DNA of 64,000 nt from Ruminococcus sp. JC304 (GTDB lineage Bacteria > Bacillota > Clostridia > Lachnospirales > Lachnospiraceae), in contig HE978651.1 in the NCBI GenBank assembly GCA_000285855.2, positions 3,126,361 through 3,190,360 on the forward strand. Direction: 5' to 3'. Shown piece after piece: positions 18,991 to 28,000 of the stretch. The notes below the pieces were generated by a model. It was not told where the DNA came from and made no database searches. It was given only the letters and a program-made list of their open reading frames with translations. Each line of letters begins with the position of its first letter. The first letter of the stretch is position 1. Made by a program: the position numbers and the translations under genes.

Positions 18991-19837
18991 GTTCTGCCCT
19001 CCTGTTCAATAAAGAAAGACTTAAATTAATGATCAGGATAAATACAAACAACACTACTGCTGTTGCAATCAGAGCCTCTCTGTGAAGACCTGTTGCATAT
19101 CCCATCTCTGTAACGATATTTGCAGTCATTGTACGAACCCCCTTCAGGATTCCTTGTGGCATTCTCGGCTGATTACCAGCTACCATGACTACCGCCATTG
19201 TCTCACCAATTGCACGGCCGATTCCCAGTACTACTGCTGCCAGAATACCAGATTTTGCTGCCGGAAGCATAACGCAGAAAATACTTCTCTCTTTCGTTGC
19301 TCCCAATGCCAGAGAGCCTTCATAATAGCTTTCCGGTACACTTCTGATTGCTGACTCTGTCACACCTATGATAGTTGGCAGGATCATCATTCCCAGAAGA
19401 ATACAGGCTGCCAGCATACTTGTTCCTGTACCACCAAAAATCTGTCGGATCAGGGGAACGATGAGAACCAGTCCAAAGAAGCCATATACTATAGAAGGTA
19501 CACCAGCCATCAGCTCAATTCCTGATTTCAAAGGTCTGTAGATTTTTTTCGGACAATAGCGTGCCATAAACACAGAAGTAAATAATGCGATCGGTACACC
19601 CAGAAGAATAGCTCCTGCTGTAACATAAATACTGGCTACGATCATGGGGAAAATTCCAAAAATTTCATTGGAAGGCTTCCATGTAGTACCAAGAAGGAAT
19701 TTCAGCGGACCAATTTTTCCCATGGCCGGAATTCCGTTTGCAAAAAGGAATGCGCAGATCAGGAATACTGCCAGTACTGAAGTACAGGCTGCAGCCATGA
19801 AGATAATTTTCATACCTTTTTCTTTAAAATGGTTCAT
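18980..19837 (-). CDS. pstC: Phosphate ABC transporter permease PstC
   Basis: About 285 residues with six membrane helices, the PstC-type AGVPSIVYGFFGL stretch and the loop AIRSVPESYYEGSLALGATK. The start ATG is preceded by AAAGGTG; a GTG nine bases earlier is less likely. It forms the heterodimeric phosphate channel with PstA. A hairpin separates it from pstS. Confidence 0.95.
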   Translation of the reverse strand: MNHFKEKGMKIIFMAAACTSVLAVFLICAFLFANGIPAMGKIGPLKFLLGTTWKPSNEIFGIFPMIVASIYVTAGAILLGVPIALFTSVFMARYCPKKIYRPLKSGIELMAGVPSIVYGFFGLVLIVPLIRQIFGGTGTSMLAACILLGMMILPTIIGVTESAIRSVPESYYEGSLALGATKERSIFCVMLPAAKSGILAAVVLGIGRAIGETMAVVMVAGNQPRMPQGILKGVRTMTANIVTEMGYATGLHREALIATAVVLFVFILIINLSLSLLNRRAEHAN

Positions 19838-19897
19838 AAATAACACCTTTCTTCTATAAATGTATTTCTTCCTTTCAAATCAAAGAAATACACACAT

Positions 19898-19942
19898 AAA
19901 GCAGTCCGCCTGGCTATTTTCCACGGCAAGCGGACCGCTTTT
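19898..19942 (-). other. Intercistronic hairpin between pstS and pstC
   Basis: AAAGCAGTCCGCC pairs with GCGGACCGCTTTT around a loop of about 20 bases. It lies in the 159-base gap after pstS, where such stem-loops usually protect or terminate the transcript so that the binding protein outnumbers the permeases. Confidence 0.6.
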
Positions 19943-19995
19943 CTTATGTTTCAATTCTGTTCAGACTTCTGATTTAGTGATCATACTTCACTGAA

Positions 19996-20859
19996 TTATT
20001 TTGCAAGATCTTCCCAGGTTGTTGTCTCGCCTGTGTAAACGGATTTCACCTGATCACTTGTCAGCTCATCAATATCATTATCTTTGTTTACGATAATTGC
20101 AATACCATCTCTTGCAATCACAGTTGCTGTCAGTCCCAGATCTTTTTCTTCATCCTTCAGTTCACGGGAAGCCATTCCGATGTCTGCAGTTCCTTCTGCT
20201 GCCATGTTTACACCTGTTGTGGAATCACTCTGCTGAACTTCTACAGTTACGTCTTTATTTACTGCTTCATAGCCTTCTGCAAGTTTCTCCATAACCGGTG
20301 TTACAGAAGAAGAACCTGCAACAACTACTTTACCGGAAACTCCGTCAGCAGCCTCATAAGCCTTAGCATCTGCTGCTTCTTTGATGTATCCGTTGTCTTC
20401 TACGATCTTCTGTCCGTCAGAGCTCATGATATAGTTTACAAAGTCCTTTGCAGCATCGCTTTCCTTCTCTCCTGTCAGGATATTGAAAGGACGTGCGATC
20501 TTGTATGTATCATTGGAAACATTCTCAGCTGTTGCTTCTACGCCATCAATCTTTACAGCCTTTACTGTGTCATCCAGAGAACCTAAGGAAATATATCCGA
20601 TTGCATTCTCATCGCCAGCTACTGTTGTCATCATAACAGATGTGCTGTTTGTAACACTTGCCTCTTCTGTTGTCATATCAACCTTCTGGCCATCCTGCTC
20701 TTCCTCAATTCCGAACAGTTCTACAAATGCTCCACGTGTACCGGAACCATCCTCACGGGATACTACTGTAATGTCTCCGCTTGCTGCACTTACGATTGTT
20801 GTAACTGCTGTTGCTCCGATAACTGCTGCTGTAAGAATTGTTGCGATTTTTTTCTTCAT
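19996..20859 (-). CDS. pstS: Phosphate-binding protein PstS
   Basis: The start used is MKKKIATILT, preceded by GAGGAGAAAATTATC; an upstream in-frame ATG lacks a good ribosome site. The 287-residue protein has a signal peptide ending near VSAASGD and PBP-like domains with phosphate-loop segments SREDGSGTRGAF near residue 33 and VAGSSSVTPVME in the second half. The two half-repeats appear in an unusual order, with the SGTR loop first and the SSSVTP loop later, which is a known PstS subtype of clostridia. There is no lipobox cysteine, so surface attachment is unclear. Confidence 0.9.
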   Translation of the reverse strand: MKKKIATILTAAVIGATAVTTIVSAASGDITVVSREDGSGTRGAFVELFGIEEEQDGQKVDMTTEEASVTNSTSVMMTTVAGDENAIGYISLGSLDDTVKAVKIDGVEATAENVSNDTYKIARPFNILTGEKESDAAKDFVNYIMSSDGQKIVEDNGYIKEAADAKAYEAADGVSGKVVVAGSSSVTPVMEKLAEGYEAVNKDVTVEVQQSDSTTGVNMAAEGTADIGMASRELKDEEKDLGLTATVIARDGIAIIVNKDNDIDELTSDQVKSVYTGETTTWEDLAK

Positions 20860-20974
20860 GATAATTTTCTCCTCTTCTGATGAGCCATGCTTTTTATTTT
20901 TCATGTAATCCTGATGACTCATCCCTTTTAATATTTTTATTTTTTTTAATCGTGTTGCCTCATTTACAAGTGCT

Positions 20975-21055
20975 ATTATAGAAATTCAAAGTTAAATGTA
21001 AAATCTCACTAAAGTAAAATCTTTGTAAATTGAAATTTTTTGTGAAGGTTGTAAA
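20975..21055 (-). promoter_or_regulatory. pst promoter with Pho-box-like repeats
   Basis: On the minus strand, TTTTAC (21003-20998) and TATAAT (20980-20975) are spaced by 17 bases. Copies of TTTACA or near matches (plus strand TGTAAA at 20997, AGTAAA at 21013, TGTAAA at 21024, TGTGAA at 21041, TGTAAA at 21050) overlap and precede the -35. Such direct TTTACA repeats are the known Pho-box pattern. Confidence 0.6.
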
Positions 21056-21077
21056 AACGGGCTCCAGATGCTATCAT
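21049..21077 (+). promoter_or_regulatory. Candidate promoter of the C_GCxxG_C_C gene
   Basis: TTGTAA (21049-21054), a 17-base spacer and TATCAT (21072-21077). Its -35 overlaps the last Pho-box-like repeat, so PhoP could act on both directions. Confidence 0.45.
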
Positions 21078-21121
21078 AAGTTATATCTTCGATTAAAATT
21101 ATACGCAGGAGGATTTTATAT

Positions 21122-21514
21122 ATGGAAAACTCAAGATGTGAAAAAGCAGTAGAAAAGAAACATAACGGCTATAACTGCGCACAGGCTGTGGCCTGTTCTT
21201 TCTGTAAAGAGGCATCTATGGATGAGGATACACTCAAAAAGATCACACAGGGATTCGGTGCAGGTCTTGGCACTATGGCCGGTACATGCGGAGCAATCTC
21301 CGGTGCTGCAGTCGTAGCAGGACTTATTAACCAGGACAAAGCCGGAACCTCTCAGACAGTTCGCTCTGTCATGAATCAGTTTAAACAGCAGAATGGAACT
21401 GTAATATGTAAAGACTTAAAGGGCGTGGAGACCGGAAAGGTAATCCGCTCCTGTGATGACTGTGTCAGAGATGCGGTGAGATTCTTGGAAGATGCATTAA
21501 AATCAGGAAATTGA
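21122..21514 (+). CDS. C_GCxxG_C_C family protein (putative redox protein)
   Basis: A 130-residue soluble protein of the C_GCAxxG_C_C family: a cysteine in NGYNCAQAVACSF near residue 20, then GFGAGLGTMAGTCGAISGA near 50-68, and late cysteines in VICKDLKG and SCDDCVRDA. The conserved cysteines suggest redox or metal binding; no function is established. The start follows GCAGGAGGATTTTATAT. It stands alone and divergent from the pst operon, sharing its control region. Confidence 0.85.
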   Translation: MENSRCEKAVEKKHNGYNCAQAVACSFCKEASMDEDTLKKITQGFGAGLGTMAGTCGAISGAAVVAGLINQDKAGTSQTVRSVMNQFKQQNGTVICKDLKGVETGKVIRSCDDCVRDAVRFLEDALKSGN

Positions 21515-21657
21515 TTTCAGCAGATATTCACCGTTTATGTGAAATTAAATTTGCTTCTGATTATTACTGTATTATTCTCTATTTTCCAATTGACTTATAG
21601 ATATATTATAAAATCTGTCAAATAAATATTCATACAAATGCAAGCAATTTCATAATC

Positions 21658-21709
21658 AAACAGAGCTTGAGAGACAACCACATTTTCGATTGTCTATCAA
21701 GCTCTGTTT
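21658..21709. terminator. Bidirectional hairpin between convergent genes
   Basis: AAACAGAGCTTGA (21658-21670) pairs with TCAAGCTCTGTTT (21697-21709), with additional pairing of GACAA/TTGTC inside. It lies between the convergent C_GCxxG_C_C gene and the truncated NagD-like gene, and T-rich sequence follows on both sides. Confidence 0.7.
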
Positions 21710-21737
21710 ATCTCTTAGTACTTCAGCTTATTCATTA

Positions 21738-22388
21738 TTACTCTGCCTTTGACTTTGCTAACATAGCAATATCCCCCACACCATTTAAAACCATAGTTGG
21801 ACGATACGCATAAGTTTTGAGCGTATCCTTCGTTGAACATCCAGAAAGAACCAATACGGTAGACATACCACTTTCCATACCAGAAATTACATCCGTATCC
21901 ATCCGATCTCCAACCATCACTGCTTCTGCAGAATGACAGCCAAGCATATTTAATCCGGTTCTCATCATCAGTGGATTCGGTTTTCCGCAGAAATATGCCT
22001 GTGTTCCTGTTGCCATTTCTATAGGTGCAATCAATGCACGACAAGCAGGAGCAATGCCGTTCTCAATCGGTCCGGAAACATCTGAGTTTGCTCCGATCAG
22101 CTTTGCACCTTTCAGAACTAAATTCGTTGCTTTTGTTAATATATCCAATGAATAGGAGCGTCCCTCTCCCACAACAACATAATCCGGATTTACATCATTC
22201 ATTGTGATACCTACATCATAAAGTGCATTTAACAGGCCGGCTTCTCCTATTACAAATGCCGAACAGCCTGCCGCCTGTTCTTTTAAAAATGCGGCTGTTG
22301 CCAATGCACTGGTATAAAAATGTTCTTCTAAATCAAAGTAAATATTTCGATCAACAGAACCTTTTATGACAACATCTCTTTCACACAA
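21738..22388 (-). pseudogene. NagD-like HAD-IIA phosphatase, 5'-truncated
   Basis: From about residue 21 (EEHFYTSALATAAFLKEQ) to the end, the 216-residue frame follows the NagD family: VNPDYVVVGEGRSY, the substrate loop with YFCGKPNPLM, and the Mg-binding VGDRMDTDVISGMESGM. Full-length NagD proteins are about 250 residues and begin with the nucleophile motif DxDGV. Here that first part is missing. The preceding sequence is instead the 3' end of the AraC gene, which the frame overlaps by 25 bases. The catalytic Asp is therefore absent and the gene is most likely a deletion remnant. It could still be translated as an inactive protein. Confidence 0.7.
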
Positions 22389-23164
22389 GTACTTCGATAA
22401 TCACTTGGTGATATTTTATATCTTTCTTTAAATACTCGGTTAAACGTTCTCTGACTTTCAAATCCACTATCCAGACAAATATTTGTAATAGAATCACTCG
22501 TATTTTCCAAACGATGGCATGCATAGTTCAGCCTTGCATCGTTAAGATATTGATTAAAGTTTCTATGGAATGTCTTGGAAAAGAGTCTGGATAAAACATA
22601 TTTGCTCACGCCCAGGTCTTTTGCCATCTCTTCCAACGAAAACTTCTTCTTGAAATTTGCTGATATATAGGAAACTGTCTGGTAAATAAGATCGTTGCTC
22701 CCCACACTGCTCTTTTCTACCAAATTTAATTTTCCTATGCAGCGTGCCAACACAATTTGAAGATATGCCTGTGCAACAGTAATATCCGACTGTTCTGTCT
22801 CTAAAATTGCATTTATAACCCTATATACCTCCGGTTCAACCTTTTCCGCTTTGATGATTGGGTATTCAGGAGCCATGGATTGCATGATATCTGCAAATTT
22901 GGCTATCGTAAATGGCGATGCAATCAGATAAGTCGCTTTATTTACACCGGGTGTCAGTACCTGATAGTGATGAATAACATCTGGAAATACAAAGCCTATA
23001 TCTCCTTTTTCCATATGGTATAGTTCCTGTCCGACACCAAGTTCTAATGCTCCACTTGTTACACAAACGATCTCCAGTGCATTATGAAGATGTGGTTCAA
23101 TATGTTTTGACTTCCTATTTATTGCTATGATCTCCTCTTTTGTGTCAACATATTTTAACTGCAT
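22364..23164 (-). CDS. AraC-family regulator with N-terminal cupin domain
   Basis: The start at MQLKYVDTKEE is chosen because AAGGGGAGTATTTC lies immediately upstream; the longer frame lacks a ribosome site. The 266-residue product has an AraC_binding cupin (HIEPHLHNALEIVCV, MEKGDIGFVFPDVIHHY) and a C-terminal double HTH (FSLEEMAKDLGVSKYVLSRLFSK, then the second helix pair ending FKERYKISPSDYR). It is a sugar-type regulator. Its own target is unclear because the downstream phosphatase gene is truncated and the upstream region holds an orphan leader. Confidence 0.85.
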   Translation of the reverse strand: MQLKYVDTKEEIIAINRKSKHIEPHLHNALEIVCVTSGALELGVGQELYHMEKGDIGFVFPDVIHHYQVLTPGVNKATYLIASPFTIAKFADIMQSMAPEYPIIKAEKVEPEVYRVINAILETEQSDITVAQAYLQIVLARCIGKLNLVEKSSVGSNDLIYQTVSYISANFKKKFSLEEMAKDLGVSKYVLSRLFSKTFHRNFNQYLNDARLNYACHRLENTSDSITNICLDSGFESQRTFNRVFKERYKISPSDYRSTCVKEMLS

Positions 23165-23207
23165 GAAATACTCCCCTTTGCAACATTTGTCTATATCTTC
23201 TTTCGAT

Positions 23208-23236
23208 TTGGCAAGCAATCCTTTTACACCTATCTT
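23208..23236 (+). promoter_or_regulatory. Candidate promoter of the orphan leader peptide
   Basis: TTGGCA (23208-23213), a 17-base spacer and TATCTT (23231-23236), followed at once by TATAAT. It places transcription start about 30 bases upstream of the leader ATG. Confidence 0.4.
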
Positions 23237-23273
23237 ATAATCAACTTGTAAATAAGGAAAGGAGGAATTGCAA

Positions 23274-23351
23274 ATGAGCAACCTAAAAAAATATCTGAAT
23301 GGCCTTTTAGTATTCTACACTGAATATTTTGTGCATCCTTACCATGTATAA
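23274..23351 (+). CDS. 25-residue leader peptide of an orphan attenuator
   Basis: A short frame, MSNLKKYLNGLL then VFYTEYFVHPYHV, with an excellent ribosome site (AAAGGAGGAATTGCAA) directly before its ATG. Codons for residues 10-14 form the left arm of a perfect 12-bp stem (23303-23314 with 23351-23362), and its stop codon sits at the right arm. It is followed by two mutually exclusive hairpins and a terminator. This layout is that of translational leader peptides controlling antibiotic-resistance genes by attenuation. No such gene follows; the next genes read in the opposite direction. Confidence 0.6.
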   Translation: MSNLKKYLNGLLVFYTEYFVHPYHV

Positions 23352-23428
23352 ATACTAAAAGGACTATTTTGTGAAAACTGAATATTTTCTTAAGGCCATT
23401 TCACAAAAATGAAGTGGTCCTTTTTTAT
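23303..23428 (+). promoter_or_regulatory. Transcription attenuator (alternative hairpins plus terminator)
   Basis: Stem A: CCTTTTAGTATT (23303-23314) with AATACTAAAAGG (23351-23362), 12 perfect pairs. Stem B: TTTTGTGAAA (23367-23376) with TTTCACAAAA (23399-23408), 10 perfect pairs. Terminator: AAGGCCATTTCAC (23392-23404) with GAAGTGGTCCTT (23411-23422), followed by TTTTTT. Stem B and the terminator share bases 23399-23404, so they exclude each other. ACTGAATATTTT occurs twice, once inside the peptide and once inside stem B's loop. Confidence 0.65.
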
Positions 23429-23460
23429 TTTCAAAATACAGTTCAATCACTTTATATATA

Positions 23461-23503
23461 GAAAAAAGCACTGTCTCATCGAGCAATGACCAGACAACGC
23501 TTT
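23461..23503 (-). terminator. Terminator after the GPH symporter gene
   Basis: On the minus strand an imperfect stem (GAAAGC..TGTCT..TC with GA..AGACA..GCTTT) is followed by TTTTTTC, 13 bases after the symporter stop codon. Confidence 0.6.
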
Positions 23504-23515
23504 CTCCTGTCAATT

Positions 23516-24895
23516 CTAATTTATGTCTGATGCATCTGTTACTTCATCTGCAGCAATTTCTTTTTCTGCTTTCAGTTTTTTATTTGCATCTTCTACATTC
23601 ATTCTTGAAAGTACAAACATAATCAATACATCAAAGATTAACGGAAGCCAAAGATACATAAACTGCATCATATCAAGTGCAGACTGCGGCTGAGTTGCAT
23701 TTGTTCCGATATATCCACTGAACTCAAGCAGCCATCCAACAACAGCGGTTCCAATACCTCCACCGATTTTTACGCCAAGAGAAGTACAAGAGTACATCGT
23801 TCCGTCAATTCTCTTTCCCTGTGTAAGATAAGTGTACTCAGAGCAGGATGCGATAACTGCATTCATATCTCCCTGCCATGGTCCCTGACCTAAGGCTGCA
23901 AGAGCTGTAAATGCCATCATCAGCGGAACACTGCCCATATATCCTGCAACAACAACAAGTGCTCTACCGATGACTGCTAAGACATAACCTCTTAAGTTCA
24001 GTTTATACATACCTTTCCACTTACCAACTAATGTCGGTGTGAAAATCAGGGCAATGATCAGTGGAATATTTACTGCCCATGCAAATTGTCCAAACAAATT
24101 CTTATTTTTCAGTACCCATGTCATGTAATAAATGCCAGCTCCAATCATGGCACCATATAACTGCTGTAAAATATATGTTCCACAAATCATCATGTAATAT
24201 TTGTTTTTAACAAGAAGCTTGAATGCCTGTACCATTCCGTACTTTTCATTATCATCCTTTACTTCTCCTTCGTTAAGTTCTTCCTCAGGAAGTTCCTTAA
24301 CAGAAAGTGCTGAAATCGTATTTATGACAAGACCAATGATTGCATAGATAATAGCAACCGTTCTCCATGCCGCAGCATCTCCACCACATTTATCTACAAA
24401 TCCAACTGTAATCGCCTGAATCAGAAGACTTGTTGAAAATGCAAAAATAAAACGGTAAGATCCCATCTGCACACGCTCTTTGCTGTTCTTTGTAATCAGT
24501 GACGTAAGTGCTGAATAAGCAATATTGTTTGCTGTATAAAACACACCGTTTAACAGTGTATAAGAAATAAAGAACCATGCATATTTAGCCGTTGTTCCCA
24601 AACTCACCGGTACTGCAAAGCAGCCAACCAGCGTAATGGCACAACCAATATATCCGTATAGCATCCAGGGTTTCGCTTTTCCCATTTTACTGTGTGTTTT
24701 GTCAATCATTGATCCAAAAAATATATCCGTAAAACCATCAAATAGTTTTGATACGGCAATCAGGGTACCTACGACACCTGCAGCAAGTCCTACTGAGTCC
24801 GTCAAATAGACCATCATAAAAGATGTCAGGAACGCATAGACTACATTACCTGCAATATCGCCTGATCCATATCCAATTTTGTTATACCATTTCAA
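23516..24895 (-). CDS. GPH-family sugar:cation symporter (MelB/LacS type)
   Basis: A 459-residue transporter with twelve hydrophobic segments. GPH hallmarks: YGSGDIAGNVVYAFL at the N-terminus, the loop DKTHSKMGKAKPWMLYG near residue 65, and the late LGVKIGGGIGTAVVGW. Next to lacZ it most likely imports lactose. The only in-frame start is TTG with a weak ribosome site. A well-placed AGGAG and an ATG (MEEKS frame) lie just upstream but are out of frame by one base in an A6 run at about 24900. With seven As the N-terminus would read MEEKKYLKWYNK, the usual form, so a slippage site or sequence error is possible. Confidence 0.85.
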   Translation of the reverse strand: MKWYNKIGYGSGDIAGNVVYAFLTSFMMVYLTDSVGLAAGVVGTLIAVSKLFDGFTDIFFGSMIDKTHSKMGKAKPWMLYGYIGCAITLVGCFAVPVSLGTTAKYAWFFISYTLLNGVFYTANNIAYSALTSLITKNSKERVQMGSYRFIFAFSTSLLIQAITVGFVDKCGGDAAAWRTVAIIYAIIGLVINTISALSVKELPEEELNEGEVKDDNEKYGMVQAFKLLVKNKYYMMICGTYILQQLYGAMIGAGIYYMTWVLKNKNLFGQFAWAVNIPLIIALIFTPTLVGKWKGMYKLNLRGYVLAVIGRALVVVAGYMGSVPLMMAFTALAALGQGPWQGDMNAVIASCSEYTYLTQGKRIDGTMYSCTSLGVKIGGGIGTAVVGWLLEFSGYIGTNATQPQSALDMMQFMYLWLPLIFDVLIMFVLSRMNVEDANKKLKAEKEIAADEVTDASDIN

Positions 24896-25003
24896 ATACT
24901 TTTTTCTTCCATCGAATTTCTTTGCTCCTCATCTTCATCGCACTTAGAATTTCAAGATGTCTAACAGAGTATGATGTCTAATTCTAGTTTTTTCTCTGTT
25001 TTT

Positions 25004-25046
25004 GTCTGATTGCTCTGTATATCCGGACTTTACATAACAATCAGAC
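25004..25046 (-). other. Intercistronic hairpin between lacZ and the symporter gene
   Basis: GTCTGATTG (25004-25012) pairs perfectly with CAATCAGAC (25038-25046). The minus-strand flank is A-rich rather than T-rich, so it is unlikely to be a full terminator. Confidence 0.5.
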
Positions 25047-25081
25047 TCTCTTTCCTTGTTTACGGGTTACATGAAACTTTA

Positions 25082-28000
25082 TTATCCCTTTACATACGGT
25101 ATCAGTGTAAACTGGAACCGGAATAATACATCATCAAATCGGTACTGCTCCAATACAACTGGACCACAACTATTAGAGCCAATGCCATTTAATGCGTAGT
25201 CAACACAGAATACTACACTATCTGATTCTATTAATTCATAATTATGCGTTTTCTTCTCAAGTTCTTCCTGTGTATAATAAGAAGCATTGAATGAAAATGC
25301 CTTTTCTGCGGATGCCACAATTCCATATCGGCTGTTGTTAAGCTCTACATATTCACAATCATAATGGCTTCCATTTTCCTGTGGACGGATATAGTCCTCA
25401 TGTAAATCCCCTACATCTGCCCGGTACAAACCGTGGCTCGCAGCCTGATGTTTATCACAATAACTTTCCTGTGGTCCCATTCCAAAGTATCTTACAGCTG
25501 AAAGTTTTTTATCCAGGAACATCCTCACACCAAATCTCGGAAGATCCGGGAATTCATCGTCTTTTGTTACTGCAATATCTGCATCAATCTTTCCAGCAGC
25601 TTCTATTTTCCATGTAATCGTCACATCAAGAATCTTCTGTACTGTCTCTGCCACAACGGAAGCATGGCTTGTAATCTTCACGCCATGTTTTCCCTGCACA
25701 ACCTCTGTCGTATAGGCTCTTGTGTAAGCCTTATCATAGTGGGCTTTCTTCCATTCAGACTTGATGTACATATCGTTATCTGTTGGAGCTCTCCAAATAT
25801 TTAATTCCATCGGATGGTTCAAGTATTCCCGCCCTGCGAATTTCATCTCTGTAAAGAGTGCAGTACGTTTGTCTATGGTATAAGCAAATTCACGCCCCTT
25901 GATATGAATCTGTGTATCATTTTCATTTACCTGTAATTCAGAGTCCACTACTGTTTTTGGTATCCATTTCTCTGCAAGTTTACATTTTGTATCCTCTTTA
26001 CTTACCTCAATTTCATCAAATCCAAGAATATGGTCTTCATCCAACAGTGGCAATTCTTTTTTCAGATGGTAAATAAGTTTTAAATAACATTTCCCATTCT
26101 CTGGAACATTGATCTTCAGGTTTGTTTTTCCTTTCCCGTGTGGTGCCACAGAAAACTCCGGAAGTATGCCTTTGCTGATCACAAGACCATCCTGTGTCAG
26201 CTCATAACTAATCTTCACATAATCTTTCAAGTCATCAAAATCCATGTAGTTATGAAGCACCAGTTCTCCGCTTTCTTTGTTATAGGAAATAACTCTTGCC
26301 GGGCGATAAACATTCTTGTATTCCAAAAGTCCTGTATGCACCGTTCTGTCCGGATATACTAATCCATCCATACAGAAGTTGCCATCATGAATTTCTTCGC
26401 CATGGTCGCCCCCATAAGCATATATAGTCTTTCCATTCTCAGCAGTTCCATGAGCAATCGCATGGTCACACCATTCCCAGACAAAGCCGCCGCACATTTT
26501 ATCATTATCCTGAATCATCTGGAAGTAATCTTCAAAATCTCCAGGTCCGTTTCCCATGCTGTGACAGTACTCTACCAAAAGGAAAGGTTTGCTTCCATCT
26601 TTATCCAGATATTCCTGAATTTCGGAAAGCGCTGGATACATCCGGCTGTACACATCCAGATTGCTGTAATCATATGTTTCATCATAATTACGGTATCTTG
26701 CACTCTCATATTGTGTGATACGGTCTGGATCAAAATTCTTTGTCCATTCCAGTGCTTTTTCAAAGTTGCAGCCATAAGCACTCTCATTTCCCATTGACCA
26801 CATAACAATACAGAAACGATTTTTGTCACGTTCCACCATGAGTTTTACGCGATCAACGATTGCCTCTTCCCATACCGGATCATCTGCAATCTTCTCATTC
26901 CATCGTTTGAACCGATTGTAATCAGTGTCTTCTTTTCTGTAGATCATAAATGGACCATGAGCTTCAATATCTGCTTCATCTATTACCATGAATCCATACT
27001 TGTCACACATTTCATAGAAAAATGGTGCGTTCGGATAGTGGCTGGAACGGATCGCATTAAAATTATGCTGCTTCATTAACGTAAGATCGGTTGTAATCTG
27101 TTCCAGATTGATTGTAAATCCAGTAACCGGATCAGAATCATGTCGATTGACACCACGGAATTTAATCTTCTGTCCATTTAAATAAATAACCTGGTCTTTA
27201 ATCTCTATCTTTCTTAATGCAATGTGATCTACAATTACTTCATTCTCTGTTTCAAGAATCAGTTTATATAGATATGGATTTTCTGTATTCCAAAGTTCCG
27301 GACTTGCAATTTCTAATACAGCTGTTCCTTCTTCAGCAATACTTCCTAGTGCTACAACTGCTCCGTTTCTATCTTCAATCGAAATTTTTACATTTAAGGG
27401 AGAGTAGAATTTCATTTCAATTTCTACTTTCGCAAGCATATCCTCAATTCTTGTTTTAATATGATAATCACTGATTGCCTGTTTTGGGCGTTTCAAAATG
27501 TACACATCCCGGAAAATACCACTCATACGGAATTTGTCCTGATCTTCCAAATAGGAACCATCACACCATTTCATTACCAACACTGCCACCGTATTCGTTC
27601 CATCCTGAAGTACATCGGTAACATCAAACTCACTGGTCATATGTGAAACCTGGCTGTATCCTATGTAAGAGCCATTGATCCATACATAAAAGCAGCTGTC
27701 TACTCCTTCAAAGTTCAAAAAAGCTTTTGATGCTTTCTCATCTCTGCTGTACTCAAAATTATGTACATAAGCTCCACACGGAATATCCTGTGGCACATAT
27801 GGTGGATCAAACGGAAACGGATACCGGATGTTTGTATACTGGTGTGTATCATATCCTGCCATCTGCCATACACTTGGAACCTGAATCTCATCAAAATTTT
27901 CTGTATCATAATTCTTCTCAAAGAAAGAATCCTGAATGTCATAGATGCTGTTAAAATACTGGAATTTCCAAGTTCCATTCAATAACTGCATACGATCTGA

